Assembly: GCA_028066595.1 (NCBI GenBank)
Contig: JALCBJ010000010.1
Span: 78,762 to 116,417 of the forward strand
Direction of reading: 5' to 3'
From: Thermoanaerobaculia bacterium
GTDB lineage: Bacteria > Acidobacteriota > Thermoanaerobaculia > Multivoradales > J023
DNA length: 37,656 nucleotides
Made by a program: the position numbers and the translations under genes. The notes under the pieces are model-generated. The model was not told the origin of the DNA and made no database searches. It saw only the letters and a program-made list of their open reading frames with translations. Below are positions 24,104 to 34,044 of the stretch, one piece after another; position 1 is the stretch's first letter, and each line of letters begins with the position of its first letter.

Positions 24104-24116
<13 letters not shown>
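23706..24116 (+). CDS. OsmC/Ohr family protein (predicted thiol-dependent peroxidase)
   Basis: 136 residues; the start has AGGAG six bases upstream. The family pair of reactive cysteines is present: one in SLAACILTVMGI, after the SPTDLAAS helix start, and one in HACPVHKSL near the C terminus. OsmC and Ohr proteins reduce organic hydroperoxides using these cysteines as a redox pair in a dimer; this one is closer to the general OsmC/YhfA group, whose natural substrate is less certain. Cytoplasmic, no signal peptide. Its last 13 bases overlap the 3' end of the convergent NUDIX gene. A 12-bp repeat array lies upstream. Confidence 0.9.
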
Positions 24117-24670
<554 letters not shown>

Positions 24671-24686
24671 GAAAGATGCTCGGTGG

Positions 24687-27242
24687 TCAGATGACGATGT
24701 TGACGAGACGGTCGGGAACGACGATCACTTTGCGCGGTGTCGCGCCTTCGAGGAACCTCTGGGCGGCTTCGGAGGCCAGGGCCCGCTGCTCGAGCTCGTC
24801 TCTGGCGGTGCCGGGCGCCACCTCGAGGCGGTCCCGTAGCTTGCCATTGACCTGCACGACGACTGTGATCGTCTCCTCGGCGGCGATCTGGGCGTCGTGC
24901 TCAGGCCAAGGCTGCTCCACGACAAGACCTGCGGAGTCGGCGCCGAGTCGTTGCCACAGCTCTTCGGCCAGATGTGGCGCATACGGGCTGAGGACCCGCA
25001 CGAAGGTCTGGAGGATCTGACGCGGTACGGCGTCGGCCGCTGTCGCTTCGTTCACGAAGACCATCATTTGCGAAATGGCCGTGTTGAAGCGCAGGCCTTC
25101 GGTGTCGTCATGCACCTTGGCGATCGTTTGGTGCAGCGCTTTTCGTAGCTCGGGGTGGTGTTCCGGTCCGTCGTCTACCACCTTCTCTGCCAGCTCTCCG
25201 GTGCGTTCGTCCACCACGAGACGCCAGGCGCGTCCGAGAAATCGGTAGATGCCCTCTACGCCTTCCATCTGCCAGGGCTTGGTGGCTTCGAAAGGACCCA
25301 TGAAGAGCTCGTACAGGCGCACGGCATCGGCACCGTACTCGGCGATGACCTGCATCGGGTCGACGCCGTTGAGCTTCGACTTGGCCATCTTCTCGACCTG
25401 AACGCTGACCGGGCTCTCGTCGCCCGGGACGAAGAACTGATTGCCACGTTTCTCGAGGTCCTCGCGGAAGTGGTACTTGCCTTGTGCGTCGCAATACGAC
25501 GTCGCCAGGATCATGCCCTGGTTGAACAGGCGCTGGAACGGCTCCTTGGAAGCCACCATGCCGCAGTCGTAGAGCACTTTGTGCCAGAAGCGGGCATAGA
25601 GGAGGTGGAGCACGGCGTGCTCGACGCCGCCCACATAGAGGTCCACCGGCAGCCAGTACTTCTCCAGCTCGGGATCCCAAGGCTGTTCTTCGTTGTGCGG
25701 ATCGATGTAACGGAGGTAGTACCAGCACGAGCCGGCCCACTGCGGCATGGTGTTGGTCTCGCGGACCCCCTTCCTGCCGTCAGGTAGCTCGACCATCAAC
25801 CAATCGTCGCCCCCGCGAGCCAGTGGTGGCCGTCCGTCCGGGGTCGGCCGGTACTCGTCCACGTGGGGCAGGGTCACCGGCAGATTGGATTCCGGGATCG
25901 GCACCGCCGAACCATCGTCGAGAAGAACGATCGGGAACGGTTCGCCCCAATAGCGCTGTCGCGAGAACAGCCAGTCGCGCAACTTGTATTGCACCCGGGC
26001 GGAGCCCTTGCCGTGCTCCTCGAGCCAGTCGATCATCTTGCGTTTGGCGCCGGCGATTCCGAGTCCATCCAGGAACCCGGAGTTGATGGCGGGGCCCTCA
26101 CCGACATAGGCCTTACCGTCGAATCCGTCTTCCGGCTGCACCGTGCGAACGATGGGCAAACCGTATTCCTCGGCGAAGTCCCAATCGCGCTGGTCTTGGC
26201 CAGGAACCGCCATGATCGCACCCGTTCCATAGCTCATGAGGACGTAGTCCGCCACCCAGATCGGGACCTCATCGCCGGTCACCGGATGGACTGCCGCCGC
26301 ACCCGTGAAGACGCCGGTCTTTTCCTTGGCCAAATCCGTCCGCACCAGGTCGGTCTTCTGCTTTGCTGCCTCGACGTAGGCTTCCACCGCAGCTCGCCGT
26401 TCCTCGGTGGCGATCAGGCCTACCAGAGGATGCTCAGGTGCCAGCACGCAGTAGGTGGCGCCGAAGAGGGTGTCGGGTCGGGTCGTGAAGACCGTGAAGC
26501 TGTGTCCCGATCGTGCCGCGTCGCCGGCGATGTCGAAGACGATGTCGGCACCCTCGGACTTGCCGATCCAATTGCGTTGCATCTCCTTCACGGACTCGGG
26601 CCAGTCCACCAGCTCGAGGTCTTGGAGAAGACGCTCGGCGTACTCGGTGATCTTCAGCATCCACTGACGCATGTTGCGTCGCTCGACCGGATCTCCGGTC
26701 TCGATGTAGACCCCGTCCTTGACCTCTTCGTTGGCCAGTACCGTGCCGAGGGCGGGGCACCAGTTGACGGGAACGTCGGCCAGATAGGCGAGATCTCGTT
26801 CGAACAGCCTGAGGAAGATCCACTGCGTCCAGCGGTAGTAGTCGGGATCGGAGGTGGCGAATTCCCGATCCCAGTCGTAGGAGAAACCGAGGCGCTGGAT
26901 CTGCTGACGGAAGTAGTCGACGTTCTGCTGAGTGATCTTCGCGGGATGGACGTTCTCACGCACCGCGGCGCGCTCTGCCGGAAGTCCGAAAGCATCCCAG
27001 CCCATGGGATGGAGCACGTTGTGCCCGGTCATGCGCTTGAAGCGCGCCACCACGTCGGTGCCCGTGTAGCCCTCGCCGTGTCCTACGTGTAGGCCCGTGC
27101 CGGATGGATACGGGAACATGTCGAGCACGTAGAACTTGGGCTTGGTGCGCAGCTGCTCTAGATCCTGGGAGGTGCGGTAGACTTTTTTGTCGTCCCAGAC
27201 GGACTGCCACTTGGGCTCGATCTCAGCGGGGTTGTATTTCAT
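24687..27242 (-). CDS. leuS: Leucyl-tRNA synthetase
   Basis: 851 residues, the usual bacterial length. The class I signature [12 protein letters not shown] (HIGH-type motif at 52-55) and the second ATP-binding motif KMAKS (618-622, the KMSKS variant with Ala) are present. The editing (CP1) domain lies between them, with [20 protein letters not shown] and [20 protein letters not shown] containing the Thr-rich and Asp editing-site residues. It charges tRNA-Leu and hydrolyses mischarged products. The start ATG at 27242 begins [13 protein letters not shown], as expected. It is followed by the NUDIX gene 16 bases downstream. No T-box or tRNA-like leader is visible in front of it. Confidence 0.97.
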   Translation of the reverse strand: MKYNPAEIEPKWQSVWDDKKVYRTSQDLEQLRTKPKFYVLDMFPYPSGTGLHVGHGEGYTGTDVVARFKRMTGHNVLHPMGWDAFGLPAERAAVRENVHPAKITQQNVDYFRQQIQRLGFSYDWDREFATSDPDYYRWTQWIFLRLFERDLAYLADVPVNWCPALGTVLANEEVKDGVYIETGDPVERRNMRQWMLKITEYAERLLQDLELVDWPESVKEMQRNWIGKSEGADIVFDIAGDAARSGHSFTVFTTRPDTLFGATYCVLAPEHPLVGLIATEERRAAVEAYVEAAKQKTDLVRTDLAKEKTGVFTGAAAVHPVTGDEVPIWVADYVLMSYGTGAIMAVPGQDQRDWDFAEEYGLPIVRTVQPEDGFDGKAYVGEGPAINSGFLDGLGIAGAKRKMIDWLEEHGKGSARVQYKLRDWLFSRQRYWGEPFPIVLLDDGSAVPIPESNLPVTLPHVDEYRPTPDGRPPLARGGDDWLMVELPDGRKGVRETNTMPQWAGSCWYYLRYIDPHNEEQPWDPELEKYWLPVDLYVGGVEHAVLHLLYARFWHKVLYDCGMVASKEPFQRLFNQGMILATSYCDAQGKYHFREDLEKRGNQFFVPGDESPVSVQVEKMAKSKLNGVDPMQVIAEYGADAVRLYELFMGPFEATKPWQMEGVEGIYRFLGRAWRLVVDERTGELAEKVVDDGPEHHPELRKALHQTIAKVHDDTEGLRFNTAISQMMVFVNEATAADAVPRQILQTFVRVLSPYAPHLAEELWQRLGADSAGLVVEQPWPEHDAQIAAEETITVVVQVNGKLRDRLEVAPGTARDELEQRALASEAAQRFLEGATPRKVIVVPDRLVNIVI

Positions 27243-27636
27243 TTCGATCTCACGGGCTCGAGAAGTTCGGAAGATCCGGATCCAGAGTAGGACCGGCAGG
27301 CGGTAGCTGGGCGTGCTACCGCAGAGCGAGGCCGCCTCGGGCTGGCGGACGAGAACGGGCAGGATAGCAAGGCCACCTTGGGGATTCCATGTCGGACTCG
27401 GTGGAGATCAGGCGGCCGAAGCGGCTGAGATCGCGATGGAGTGTCCCCTCACGAGGACGATTCGCGGTCCGGCGCGGCGGTGAGGTTGTGGGCGTCTCCG
27501 ATGGGTCCCGGAGATGTTTAGCTGATAGGACGAGCTTTCTCTGCTCGGTGACCTCGATCGAGGCGTTGGTATGGGCTTTGCGAGGTAGGCTGTGGCGACC
27601 GCCCTGGGACTCTGAGCCGACGCGGTCGTTGGCAAG
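27243..27636. other. Divergent intergenic region between leuS and the first VWFA-related gene
   Basis: 394 bases. Short open frames on both strands are Arg/Ser-rich with no motif or ribosome binding site and are taken as spurious. A small hairpin, TCTCCG-N8-CGGAGA, lies at 27495-27514. Promoters for both genes must be here, but I could not place -35/-10 elements with confidence. Confidence 0.5.
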
Positions 27637-29379
27637 ATGATGATCCAAACCCGCCCACCCATTTCACTGCTCGCTGTTGCGGCTGCACTTCTCTTCGGCG
27701 CCGAAGCCGTGTTGGCGCAGGAAGCGACCGAGCCCGCATCTTCGGCGTTGTTCGGAGAGATGGTGGATGTGCGGGTGGTGAACCTCGAAGCCGTAGTCAC
27801 GCATGACCGAGGCCCGAACCGCGGCGAGCACGTCTCGGGTCTTCGGGCCGAGGACTTCGTGCTCGAAGTAGATGGCCGTTCGATCCCGATCGAGTACTTC
27901 ACGGAGGTCCGTGGCGGGGTCGCCGAGGGTCCCGGCGGAGCACTCGAGGGTGCCAGCCTACCGGCTCTGGCGCTAGGTGAAACGGTACCGAACCGGATTC
28001 TCGTCTTTGTCGACAATTACTACTCGATCGCGGCTCGTCGCGATGCGGTGCTGCGGCGGTTGGACGAGCAGCTGAACCACCTCGGACCCCACGACTATCT
28101 CGCCGTGGTGACCTATGACGGCACGTCGGTCGAGATGATCAGCTCTTGGAGCCGTGAGCGTGGAGAGATCCGTCGCGCCCTGCGACAGGTATCCCGGATG
28201 CCGGCCTATGGCTTGCAGCGGCGGTCGGACTTCGCTCGCCTCCAGACGCTCCATAGCTACGGTGGCCTGTCCGACGGTCGAGGTGCCGTTGCCTCCACGG
28301 CGTCCAGCTTTTCTTCGATCGGGTTTCGCGGGGCCCAGCGTGAACCTCGACTCGGTGCCCAGCTGCACTCGGAGATGAGCGGGCAGGTGTCGCGGGTGGC
28401 GCTCGCAGCGACTTCGGCTCTGCGAGGCTTTGCACGACCCGATGGACGCAAGACCCTGCTGCTACTGTCCGGCGGTTTGCCTTCGTTCGGAGAGTCGGAG
28501 ATGCTGGCGGAAGGCTGGCCGACAGGATTCGAGCTGGGCAACTACGGAACGTGGTGGTCGAACGCCCGGGGAGATCGTCGGTTGCTCGCGCCGCTGGTGG
28601 ATACGGCCAACCGGCTTAGCTACACGGTCTATCCGGTCGATCTCGGAGCCTCGGCCGCGGCGGAGCAACCTTCGGCGGCCGATGCGTCGCTGTTCGACAG
28701 TCTCCGGCGCCGCAACCTTCAGCGAGATCTCGACTTCTTCAGTGAGGACGCGCTGTTGTTCCTGGCTCGTTCCACCGGTGGCGAGGCCTACCTCGACTCG
28801 TCGCGTTTTACGGCGCTCCAAAGGCTGTTGGAAGATACGCGCTCCTACTATTGGATCGGATTCACGCCCACCTGGCGCGAAGACGACGGCTTGCATCGAG
28901 TGGAGCTGAGGGCGAGGCAGCGTGACCTGGATGTACGGACGCGCGACAGCTTTAGCGACTTGTCCCGTGCGTCGGTGGTCAGCCTTCAGGTCGAGAGCGC
29001 TCACCTCTTCGACTCGCCGTTGCCCTCCGCAGCCCGTCTCGCGGTATCCCTAGGCGCGCCGGTGCGAGGACGCTTCGGCCGGATGACCGTCCCTCTCAGG
29101 GTCGACCTGCCGCTGGATCGCCTCACGCTACGCCAGAACGGTGAGGCATGGCTCGGCAGAGCCGAAGTCCGGATCGTGGCTTCGGACGACCGAGGGGATG
29201 TATCGCCGATTCCCGTCTTGCAGGTCGACCTCGCCTCCAACGGAAGACCCGTTTCCGGCGCGACCCAGCCTTTCGAGACCATGTTGGAGCTGCGCCGACG
29301 CCCGCACCGTCTGTTGATCGCGGTGCACGACCCGGCTTCGGGTGCTCTGTTCGGTAAGCGACTGAGTATCGAACCGTGA
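27637..29379 (+). CDS. Exported VWFA-related acidobacterial family protein (first of tandem pair)
   Basis: 580 residues from ATG 27637 (a second ATG follows immediately). The signal peptide runs to VLAQ. The family layout is clear: an N-terminal strand domain (VDVRVVNLEAVVTH, then RAEDFVLEVDGRSIPIEYFTE), a VWA domain with a MIDAS-like VDNYYS and RKTLLLLSGGLPSF, then FLARSTGGEAYLDSS and the C-terminal YYWIGFTPTW block followed by RDLDVRTRDSFSDLSR. This arrangement is characteristic of Acidobacteriota proteins annotated VWFA-related (TIGR03436-like). The function is unknown; extracytoplasmic adhesion or complex assembly is presumed. It is about 40-45 percent similar by eye to the next gene, which starts 100 bases downstream. 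Confidence 0.88.
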   Translation: MMIQTRPPISLLAVAAALLFGAEAVLAQEATEPASSALFGEMVDVRVVNLEAVVTHDRGPNRGEHVSGLRAEDFVLEVDGRSIPIEYFTEVRGGVAEGPGGALEGASLPALALGETVPNRILVFVDNYYSIAARRDAVLRRLDEQLNHLGPHDYLAVVTYDGTSVEMISSWSRERGEIRRALRQVSRMPAYGLQRRSDFARLQTLHSYGGLSDGRGAVASTASSFSSIGFRGAQREPRLGAQLHSEMSGQVSRVALAATSALRGFARPDGRKTLLLLSGGLPSFGESEMLAEGWPTGFELGNYGTWWSNARGDRRLLAPLVDTANRLSYTVYPVDLGASAAAEQPSAADASLFDSLRRRNLQRDLDFFSEDALLFLARSTGGEAYLDSSRFTALQRLLEDTRSYYWIGFTPTWREDDGLHRVELRARQRDLDVRTRDSFSDLSRASVVSLQVESAHLFDSPLPSAARLAVSLGAPVRGRFGRMTVPLRVDLPLDRLTLRQNGEAWLGRAEVRIVASDDRGDVSPIPVLQVDLASNGRPVSGATQPFETMLELRRRPHRLLIAVHDPASGALFGKRLSIEP

Positions 29380-29479
29380 GCACATATAGAGCGGATCGAA
29401 GAATCCTCTGCTTTCCCTACGACGAACTACATGACGAGACGCCGAGCTCCCGCGGCATCTCAGACGATAGGAGAACATC

Positions 29480-31162
29480 ATGAAGACGCTCGAGACCATT
29501 CTCCCCACCGGTGCCCGGTTGCTCGTCTTGTTTCTAGCCGCGGTGTTGGCCGCGACAGTTCCGGCATTCGCCCAGCAGGAGGCCGAGGTAGACACCCAGT
29601 TCTCTGAGGTGATCGATGTCCGGGTGATCAATCTGGAGGTAGTGGTCGAAGACGACGGGGTGCGGGTACACGGCCTGCAGCCACAGGACTTCGAGCTGAC
29701 GGTGGACGGGCGTGAGGTGCCCATCGAGTACTTCACGGAAGTGGTCGGCGGGGTAGCCACGGCGCGACAGGGCTCGACGGCGGACGCCACGGTACCCGCT
29801 CAGGTGCCGGGCGAGGTTGTCGCTACCAGCTATTTGCTCTTCATCGACGACCATTTCAGTATCAGCCGCGATCGCGACCGCGTGCTCGATCATCTGATCG
29901 AGCAACTTCCCAACATTCGTCCGAGCGACCAGATGGCAGTGGTCGCCTACGACGGCAAGAAAGTCGACATGCTGTCCAACTGGAGCTCGTCGGTCAACGC
30001 CTTGACCCGCACTTTGAGGGAAGCCAAGGATCGGCCCGCGGATGGACTACTTCGCCTCGCAGAGCGGCAAGGCTTCCGCACCGACCAGGAGCTGATCACC
30101 GAGGGTCTCAGCTTTGGTAACTGGTTCTACGAGAGCAGCCTTGGGGAGCGCCAAATCACGGCCGAGGAGGAGTACTGGGTGCAGCGGACGGAGGCCAGAG
30201 TGAGGCGCGCCGTGATGGCCGCTACGGCCACCCTGCGGAGTTTCGCTCAGCCCCGCGGTCGCAAGGTAATGCTTTTGCTGTCCGGCGGTTGGCCGAGTGA
30301 TCCGGTCAGCTACATCGTGGCAGATCCGAACCGTGTTTCGACGAACCGAGTCCTGCGAGGCAACGAGCTCGTCGGGCCGCTGGCAAAGACCGCCAACTTG
30401 CTGGGATACACGATCTATCCGGTCGACGTGCCGGGACTCGAGCCCGATGGCGTCGACGTCTCGGTTCCGACGACCGCGGCCGGCGATTTTCGTCGGCTAA
30501 ACAGTGAGTCTCAGGAACGTGAGAATCAATTCACTCTCCACCAGCTGGCCAGCGAGACCGGCGGCAAGGCGATGGTCAACTCGCTCCGCGACGTCGCGTT
30601 GGAGCGTGTGGTCGCCGACCTGCAGTCGTACTACTGGATTGGTTTCACCCCGTCTTGGAAGGGTGACGATTCGGTGCACGATGTGAAGGTCAAGGTGCGA
30701 GATCGGAAGTACAAGATTCGTAGCCGCAAGAACTTCAGCGACCTGTCGCGGACGACCGAAGTCAACATGATGGTGGAGAGCGCGTTGCGTTTCGGAGGAG
30801 CACCCGGCGGCATTCCGTTGGCCGCGGAGGTTGGCCGCGGCAAGAAAGCCGGATGGGGAAAACGGCAGGTGCCTCTGCGCATTGCCATCCCGCTCGATGC
30901 GCTGACATTTCTGCCCACGGCGGACGGCTTCGAGGCCCGGGCAGAGCTGCGCGTCGCCGTGCTCGACGAGAGCGGTGGCACGGCCGACATTCCAGTGATA
31001 CCCATCGAGCTGACGTCGCAGCGTCCACCCCGGCAAGGAGAGGCGTTGCCCTACGAGACAGCGATCAAGATGCGCAACCAGGCGCACGATCTGGTGGTCT
31101 CGATCTACGACAATGCGTCGGGGCGAATCCTGTCGGCCAAGCTGGAAGTGAAGAAGAACTGA
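29480..31162 (+). CDS. Exported VWFA-related acidobacterial family protein (second of tandem pair)
   Basis: 560 residues; the start has AGGAGA about seven bases upstream. The signal peptide ends PAFAQQ. Domain order matches the preceding paralogue: VIDVRVINLEVVVEDDG, LQPQDFELTVDGREVPIEYFTEVVGG, a MIDAS-like IDDHFS in the VWA domain, RKVMLLLSGGWP, LASETGGKAM, YYWIGFTPSWKGDD, then KYKIRSRKNFSDLSR and a strand-rich C-terminal domain. Tandem placement and end-to-end similarity indicate gene duplication. The better ribosome binding site suggests it may be expressed more strongly than its partner. It is followed 25 bases on by a perfect-palindrome terminator. Confidence 0.9.
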   Translation: MKTLETILPTGARLLVLFLAAVLAATVPAFAQQEAEVDTQFSEVIDVRVINLEVVVEDDGVRVHGLQPQDFELTVDGREVPIEYFTEVVGGVATARQGSTADATVPAQVPGEVVATSYLLFIDDHFSISRDRDRVLDHLIEQLPNIRPSDQMAVVAYDGKKVDMLSNWSSSVNALTRTLREAKDRPADGLLRLAERQGFRTDQELITEGLSFGNWFYESSLGERQITAEEEYWVQRTEARVRRAVMAATATLRSFAQPRGRKVMLLLSGGWPSDPVSYIVADPNRVSTNRVLRGNELVGPLAKTANLLGYTIYPVDVPGLEPDGVDVSVPTTAAGDFRRLNSESQERENQFTLHQLASETGGKAMVNSLRDVALERVVADLQSYYWIGFTPSWKGDDSVHDVKVKVRDRKYKIRSRKNFSDLSRTTEVNMMVESALRFGGAPGGIPLAAEVGRGKKAGWGKRQVPLRIAIPLDALTFLPTADGFEARAELRVAVLDESGGTADIPVIPIELTSQRPPRQGEALPYETAIKMRNQAHDLVVSIYDNASGRILSAKLEVKKN

Positions 31163-31187
31163 GTCCCGGTTCTGGCCGCCAAGAAGC

Positions 31188-31215
31188 AAAGGGCGCTCCC
31201 GCGGGAGCGCCCTTT
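31188..31215. terminator. Perfect-palindrome bidirectional intrinsic terminator
   Basis: AAAGGGCGCTCCC and its exact complement are joined by a two-base centre, giving a 28-base perfect palindrome with AAA at the left and TTT at the right end. It lies between the stop codons of the convergent VWFA-related gene (31162) and the TPR gene (31246), so it would stop transcription in both directions. Confidence 0.85.
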
Positions 31216-31245
31216 AGGTTTCCTGTTGGAATGTCAGCTGGGATG

Positions 31246-32394
31246 TCAGTGGAGGTCGGCCTCGTCGTCCTCCAGGTCACCGATCTGTCCCTCGAGGGCG
31301 TCGATCTCGTCTTGAAGCTGCTGCTGCTTCCGATTGTGGTCAAGGGCTGCTTGCCCCTCTTTGGCGTGGGCGATGCCTTGGGTGTCTCCAGCAATCTCGT
31401 AGTGAGGGATGGCGTCGAGGAAGCGCTGTTGCCCTTCGAGGGCCCGGCCCGCTAACTGATGGAGTCGAGCGCTGCCTTCTCCCTCGCCCTCCAGCCACGG
31501 GAGAAGAGTCTCTTCCGCCGCCTCCCAGTCTTCCTGCTTCAGCTGGACGTTCGCCAGATCGTAGGCCGCGCGCCAGCTAGGCTGGGCTTCGAGAGCCTGT
31601 TGGAAGTACGACTCCGCCCGGCCCAAGTCATCGGCACAGCGGTAAGAGCGACCGGCCAGAGAAAGGTGCTTCGCTCGGCCCGTGACAGCGGCCGCGTCGG
31701 CGGCAGCCTCGGCAGCGAGGTGGCACATCCGAGCCTTCTGCTCTGAAGATGCAGATTCGGATTGCGCCAATCGGACCTTCAACTGGCGCACCAACACGGC
31801 CTCGTTGGTCGGGCTCAGCTCGTCGGCCAGCTCCAGGTGTCGAATCGCTTCCTCGAGGCGGCCGGCATCCTTGGCCGCGTCGGCCAGACGTATCCTGAGG
31901 TGCAGGTCTTTCGGCGCCAGGTCCGCTGCAGCGCCGAGGTCGCGAAGCCGTTCCGCATGGTTCGAGGCGGCTCCGGCGCGGAGCCGGAACCAGGCGATCC
32001 GCTGCTCCGCGGAGAGCTGCTGGGGTGGACTTGCTACCAGTGTGCTGCGCACCAGGTTCTTCTGGCCCTCGTCGAGAGCGGTGCGGGCTAGCAGCAAGGT
32101 CACCTCGGGTCGTGTCTCGAGGGCGTGAGCCCGTTGCAGAGACGACAGGGCTCGAGCGGTGTGGCCTTGTTCCAACAGCACGCGGCCCAACATGAAGTGT
32201 CCGCCGTACCAGTCGGGCTGGGCCTCGGCGAGCTCGCGGAAGACCGTCTCCGCGGACGCGAAATCGCCCTTCTTGAAAGCCTCGACGCCGGTCTGCCAGT
32301 CGGCGAAGGTCGCCGACGGCAGAAGCGAGAGCGCCGCGACGATCACCAAGGAGCGGAAGCTGAGAGGAGGGGTGGGGAAACTGCGATGCTTCAT
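31246..32394 (-). CDS. Exported TPR protein with C-terminal coiled coil
   Basis: 382 residues; AGGAG lies about nine bases before the ATG. The signal peptide (FRSLVIVAALSLLPSATFA) is followed immediately by TPR units: WQTGVEAFKKGDFASAETVF, WYGGHFMLGRVLLEQGHTAR, then further helical pairs through RAAYDLANVQLKQEDWEAAE at about 280-300. The last 40 residues (NRKQQQLQDEIDALEGQIGDL) form a short acidic coiled coil. No enzyme motif. It probably acts as a periplasmic scaffold; a link with the convergent VWFA-related pair is possible but not shown. It is divergent from the DAHP synthase gene (200 bases between starts). Confidence 0.85.
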   Translation of the reverse strand: MKHRSFPTPPLSFRSLVIVAALSLLPSATFADWQTGVEAFKKGDFASAETVFRELAEAQPDWYGGHFMLGRVLLEQGHTARALSSLQRAHALETRPEVTLLLARTALDEGQKNLVRSTLVASPPQQLSAEQRIAWFRLRAGAASNHAERLRDLGAAADLAPKDLHLRIRLADAAKDAGRLEEAIRHLELADELSPTNEAVLVRQLKVRLAQSESASSEQKARMCHLAAEAAADAAAVTGRAKHLSLAGRSYRCADDLGRAESYFQQALEAQPSWRAAYDLANVQLKQEDWEAAEETLLPWLEGEGEGSARLHQLAGRALEGQQRFLDAIPHYEIAGDTQGIAHAKEGQAALDHNRKQQQLQDEIDALEGQIGDLEDDEADLH

Positions 32395-32594
32395 GGGGCG
32401 AGCTCCTTTCCATTCGATAGGCCGGCCGCCAACGTCCGTCGGTGCCGGGCTGGTCCGTAGTCCTGTGACTCCGCGCTTTGGCGCACGGTTCCCGTTTGTG
32501 GTACTCGCTCGTTGACGCGGCCCTCACTTCCTGGCAGGCTCCGTTCTCCGCGACCGTTTTGGCCTGATTTCCCGGATCCCACGAGGATGCCCTC

Positions 32595-34016
32595 ATGACC
32601 ACGACCACCACGACTGCCCCCTCTGCTTCCGCCCGGACCAACCCTGCGCCTTGGAGTCCTGAATCGTGGCGTCGGCTGGACGCCGAGCAGCAGCCTAGCT
32701 ATGACGACCCGGTCGAGGTGGAACGAGCGTTCGAGCAGCTCCGCAAGCTGCCTCCCTTGGTGACCTCATGGGAGATCGAGAACCTGAAGTCCCAGCTGGC
32801 AGAAGCTTCGAGAGGTCAGCGCTTCTTACTCCAGGGCGGCGATTGTGCAGAAGTATTCAGCGAGTGCGAGTCGAGCATCATCGCCAACAAACTGAAGATT
32901 CTCCTGCAAGCCAGCCTGGTCCTGGTCCATGGAGGCAAGCGCAGGGTCATTCGCGTCGGTCGCTTCGCCGGTCAGTACGCCAAGCCTCGATCCTCCGACA
33001 CCGAGACCCGAGACGACGTCACGCTGCCGTCGTACCGAGGCGACTTGGTGAACGCCATCGAATTCACCGAAGCAGCTCGGCGTCCCGACCCTGAGCGACT
33101 GATCCGCGGGTACGAGCGTTCGGCGTTGACTCTCAACTTCATCCGCTCCCTGGTGGATGGTGGGTTCGCCGATCTGCACCACCCGGAGTACTGGGACCTC
33201 GAGTTCGTCCACCATTCGCCGCGGGCGCAGGAATACCAGGGGATGGTGGAGAACATCGGCGAGAGCTTGCGGTTCATGGAGACCCTGGCGGGTCGGCAGG
33301 TGGGCGAGATCAACCGGGTCGACTTCTACAGCAGCCACGAAGGCTTGCACCTGCTCTACGAGGAGGCGCAGACGCGTAAGGTGCCGCATCGGCCGGGTTA
33401 CTACAACCTCTCGGCTCACATGCCATGGATCGGCATGCGAACCGCCGATCCTGGCGGTGCTCACGTAGAGTTCTTCCGCGGCATCGAGAATCCGTTGGGG
33501 GTCAAGGTAGGACCTGGGATGACCGAAGAGTGGCTGACCGATCTCGTCGATCGTCTCAATCCCGACGACGAGCCGGGACGTCTGACACTGATCCACCGCT
33601 TCGGTGCCGGCAAGATCGCAGACCACCTACCGCAGCTGATCGATGCGGTACAGCGCGCCGGAAAGAACGTGGTGTGGTGCTGCGATCCGATGCACGGAAA
33701 TACGGTCAAGACCAGCTCGGGCCTCAAGACGAGACGTTTCAACGACATCATGTCGGAAGTGGAGCAGGCCTTCGAGATCCACGCCGAGGCTGGTTCGTAT
33801 CTCGGCGGCGTTCATATCGAGCTCACCGGCGATGACGTGACGGAGTGCACCGGTGGCGCTCGCGGTCTCGATGACGAGTCACTGTCGGAGGCCTACCGCA
33901 CCTTCGTCGATCCGCGCCTCAACTACGAACAGGCCCTGGAGCTTTCGATGTTGGTGGCGAAGCGGCTGGCGAAGGCCAATGCGGACGCCACGTCGGAGGG
34001 GCCGGTCGTCGCCTGA
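32595..34016 (+). CDS. 3-deoxy-7-phosphoheptulonate (DAHP) synthase, class II
   Basis: 473 residues, first enzyme of the shikimate pathway: phosphoenolpyruvate plus erythrose 4-phosphate gives DAHP. It is the plant/mycobacterial class II type: WSPESWR and PPLVTSWEIENLK near the N terminus, the metal ligand cysteine in LLQGGDCAE (C84), the RVGRFAGQYAKPRS substrate loop, and later metal ligands in CDPMHGNT, GGVHIELTGDDVTECTGG and DPRLNYEQALEL. There is no added chorismate mutase domain. GAGGA lies about nine bases before the ATG. The murJ gene follows after 28 bases, so the two are probably co-transcribed. Class II enzymes carry various symbols (aroG in Mycobacterium), so none is assigned. Confidence 0.95.
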   Translation: MTTTTTTAPSASARTNPAPWSPESWRRLDAEQQPSYDDPVEVERAFEQLRKLPPLVTSWEIENLKSQLAEASRGQRFLLQGGDCAEVFSECESSIIANKLKILLQASLVLVHGGKRRVIRVGRFAGQYAKPRSSDTETRDDVTLPSYRGDLVNAIEFTEAARRPDPERLIRGYERSALTLNFIRSLVDGGFADLHHPEYWDLEFVHHSPRAQEYQGMVENIGESLRFMETLAGRQVGEINRVDFYSSHEGLHLLYEEAQTRKVPHRPGYYNLSAHMPWIGMRTADPGGAHVEFFRGIENPLGVKVGPGMTEEWLTDLVDRLNPDDEPGRLTLIHRFGAGKIADHLPQLIDAVQRAGKNVVWCCDPMHGNTVKTSSGLKTRRFNDIMSEVEQAFEIHAEAGSYLGGVHIELTGDDVTECTGGARGLDDESLSEAYRTFVDPRLNYEQALELSMLVAKRLAKANADATSEGPVVA

Positions 34017-34044
34017 CGATCGGACGGTACGACCACCCGCCATC

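Noticed and set aside
25384..25400. KMAKS instead of KMSKS in LeuS as a loss of function
   Set aside because: Ala at this position is tolerated in class I synthetases and all other motifs are intact.
27243..27636. T-box or amino-acid riboswitch before leuS
   Set aside because: No T-box sequence, specifier stem or terminator/antiterminator pair was found on the minus strand.
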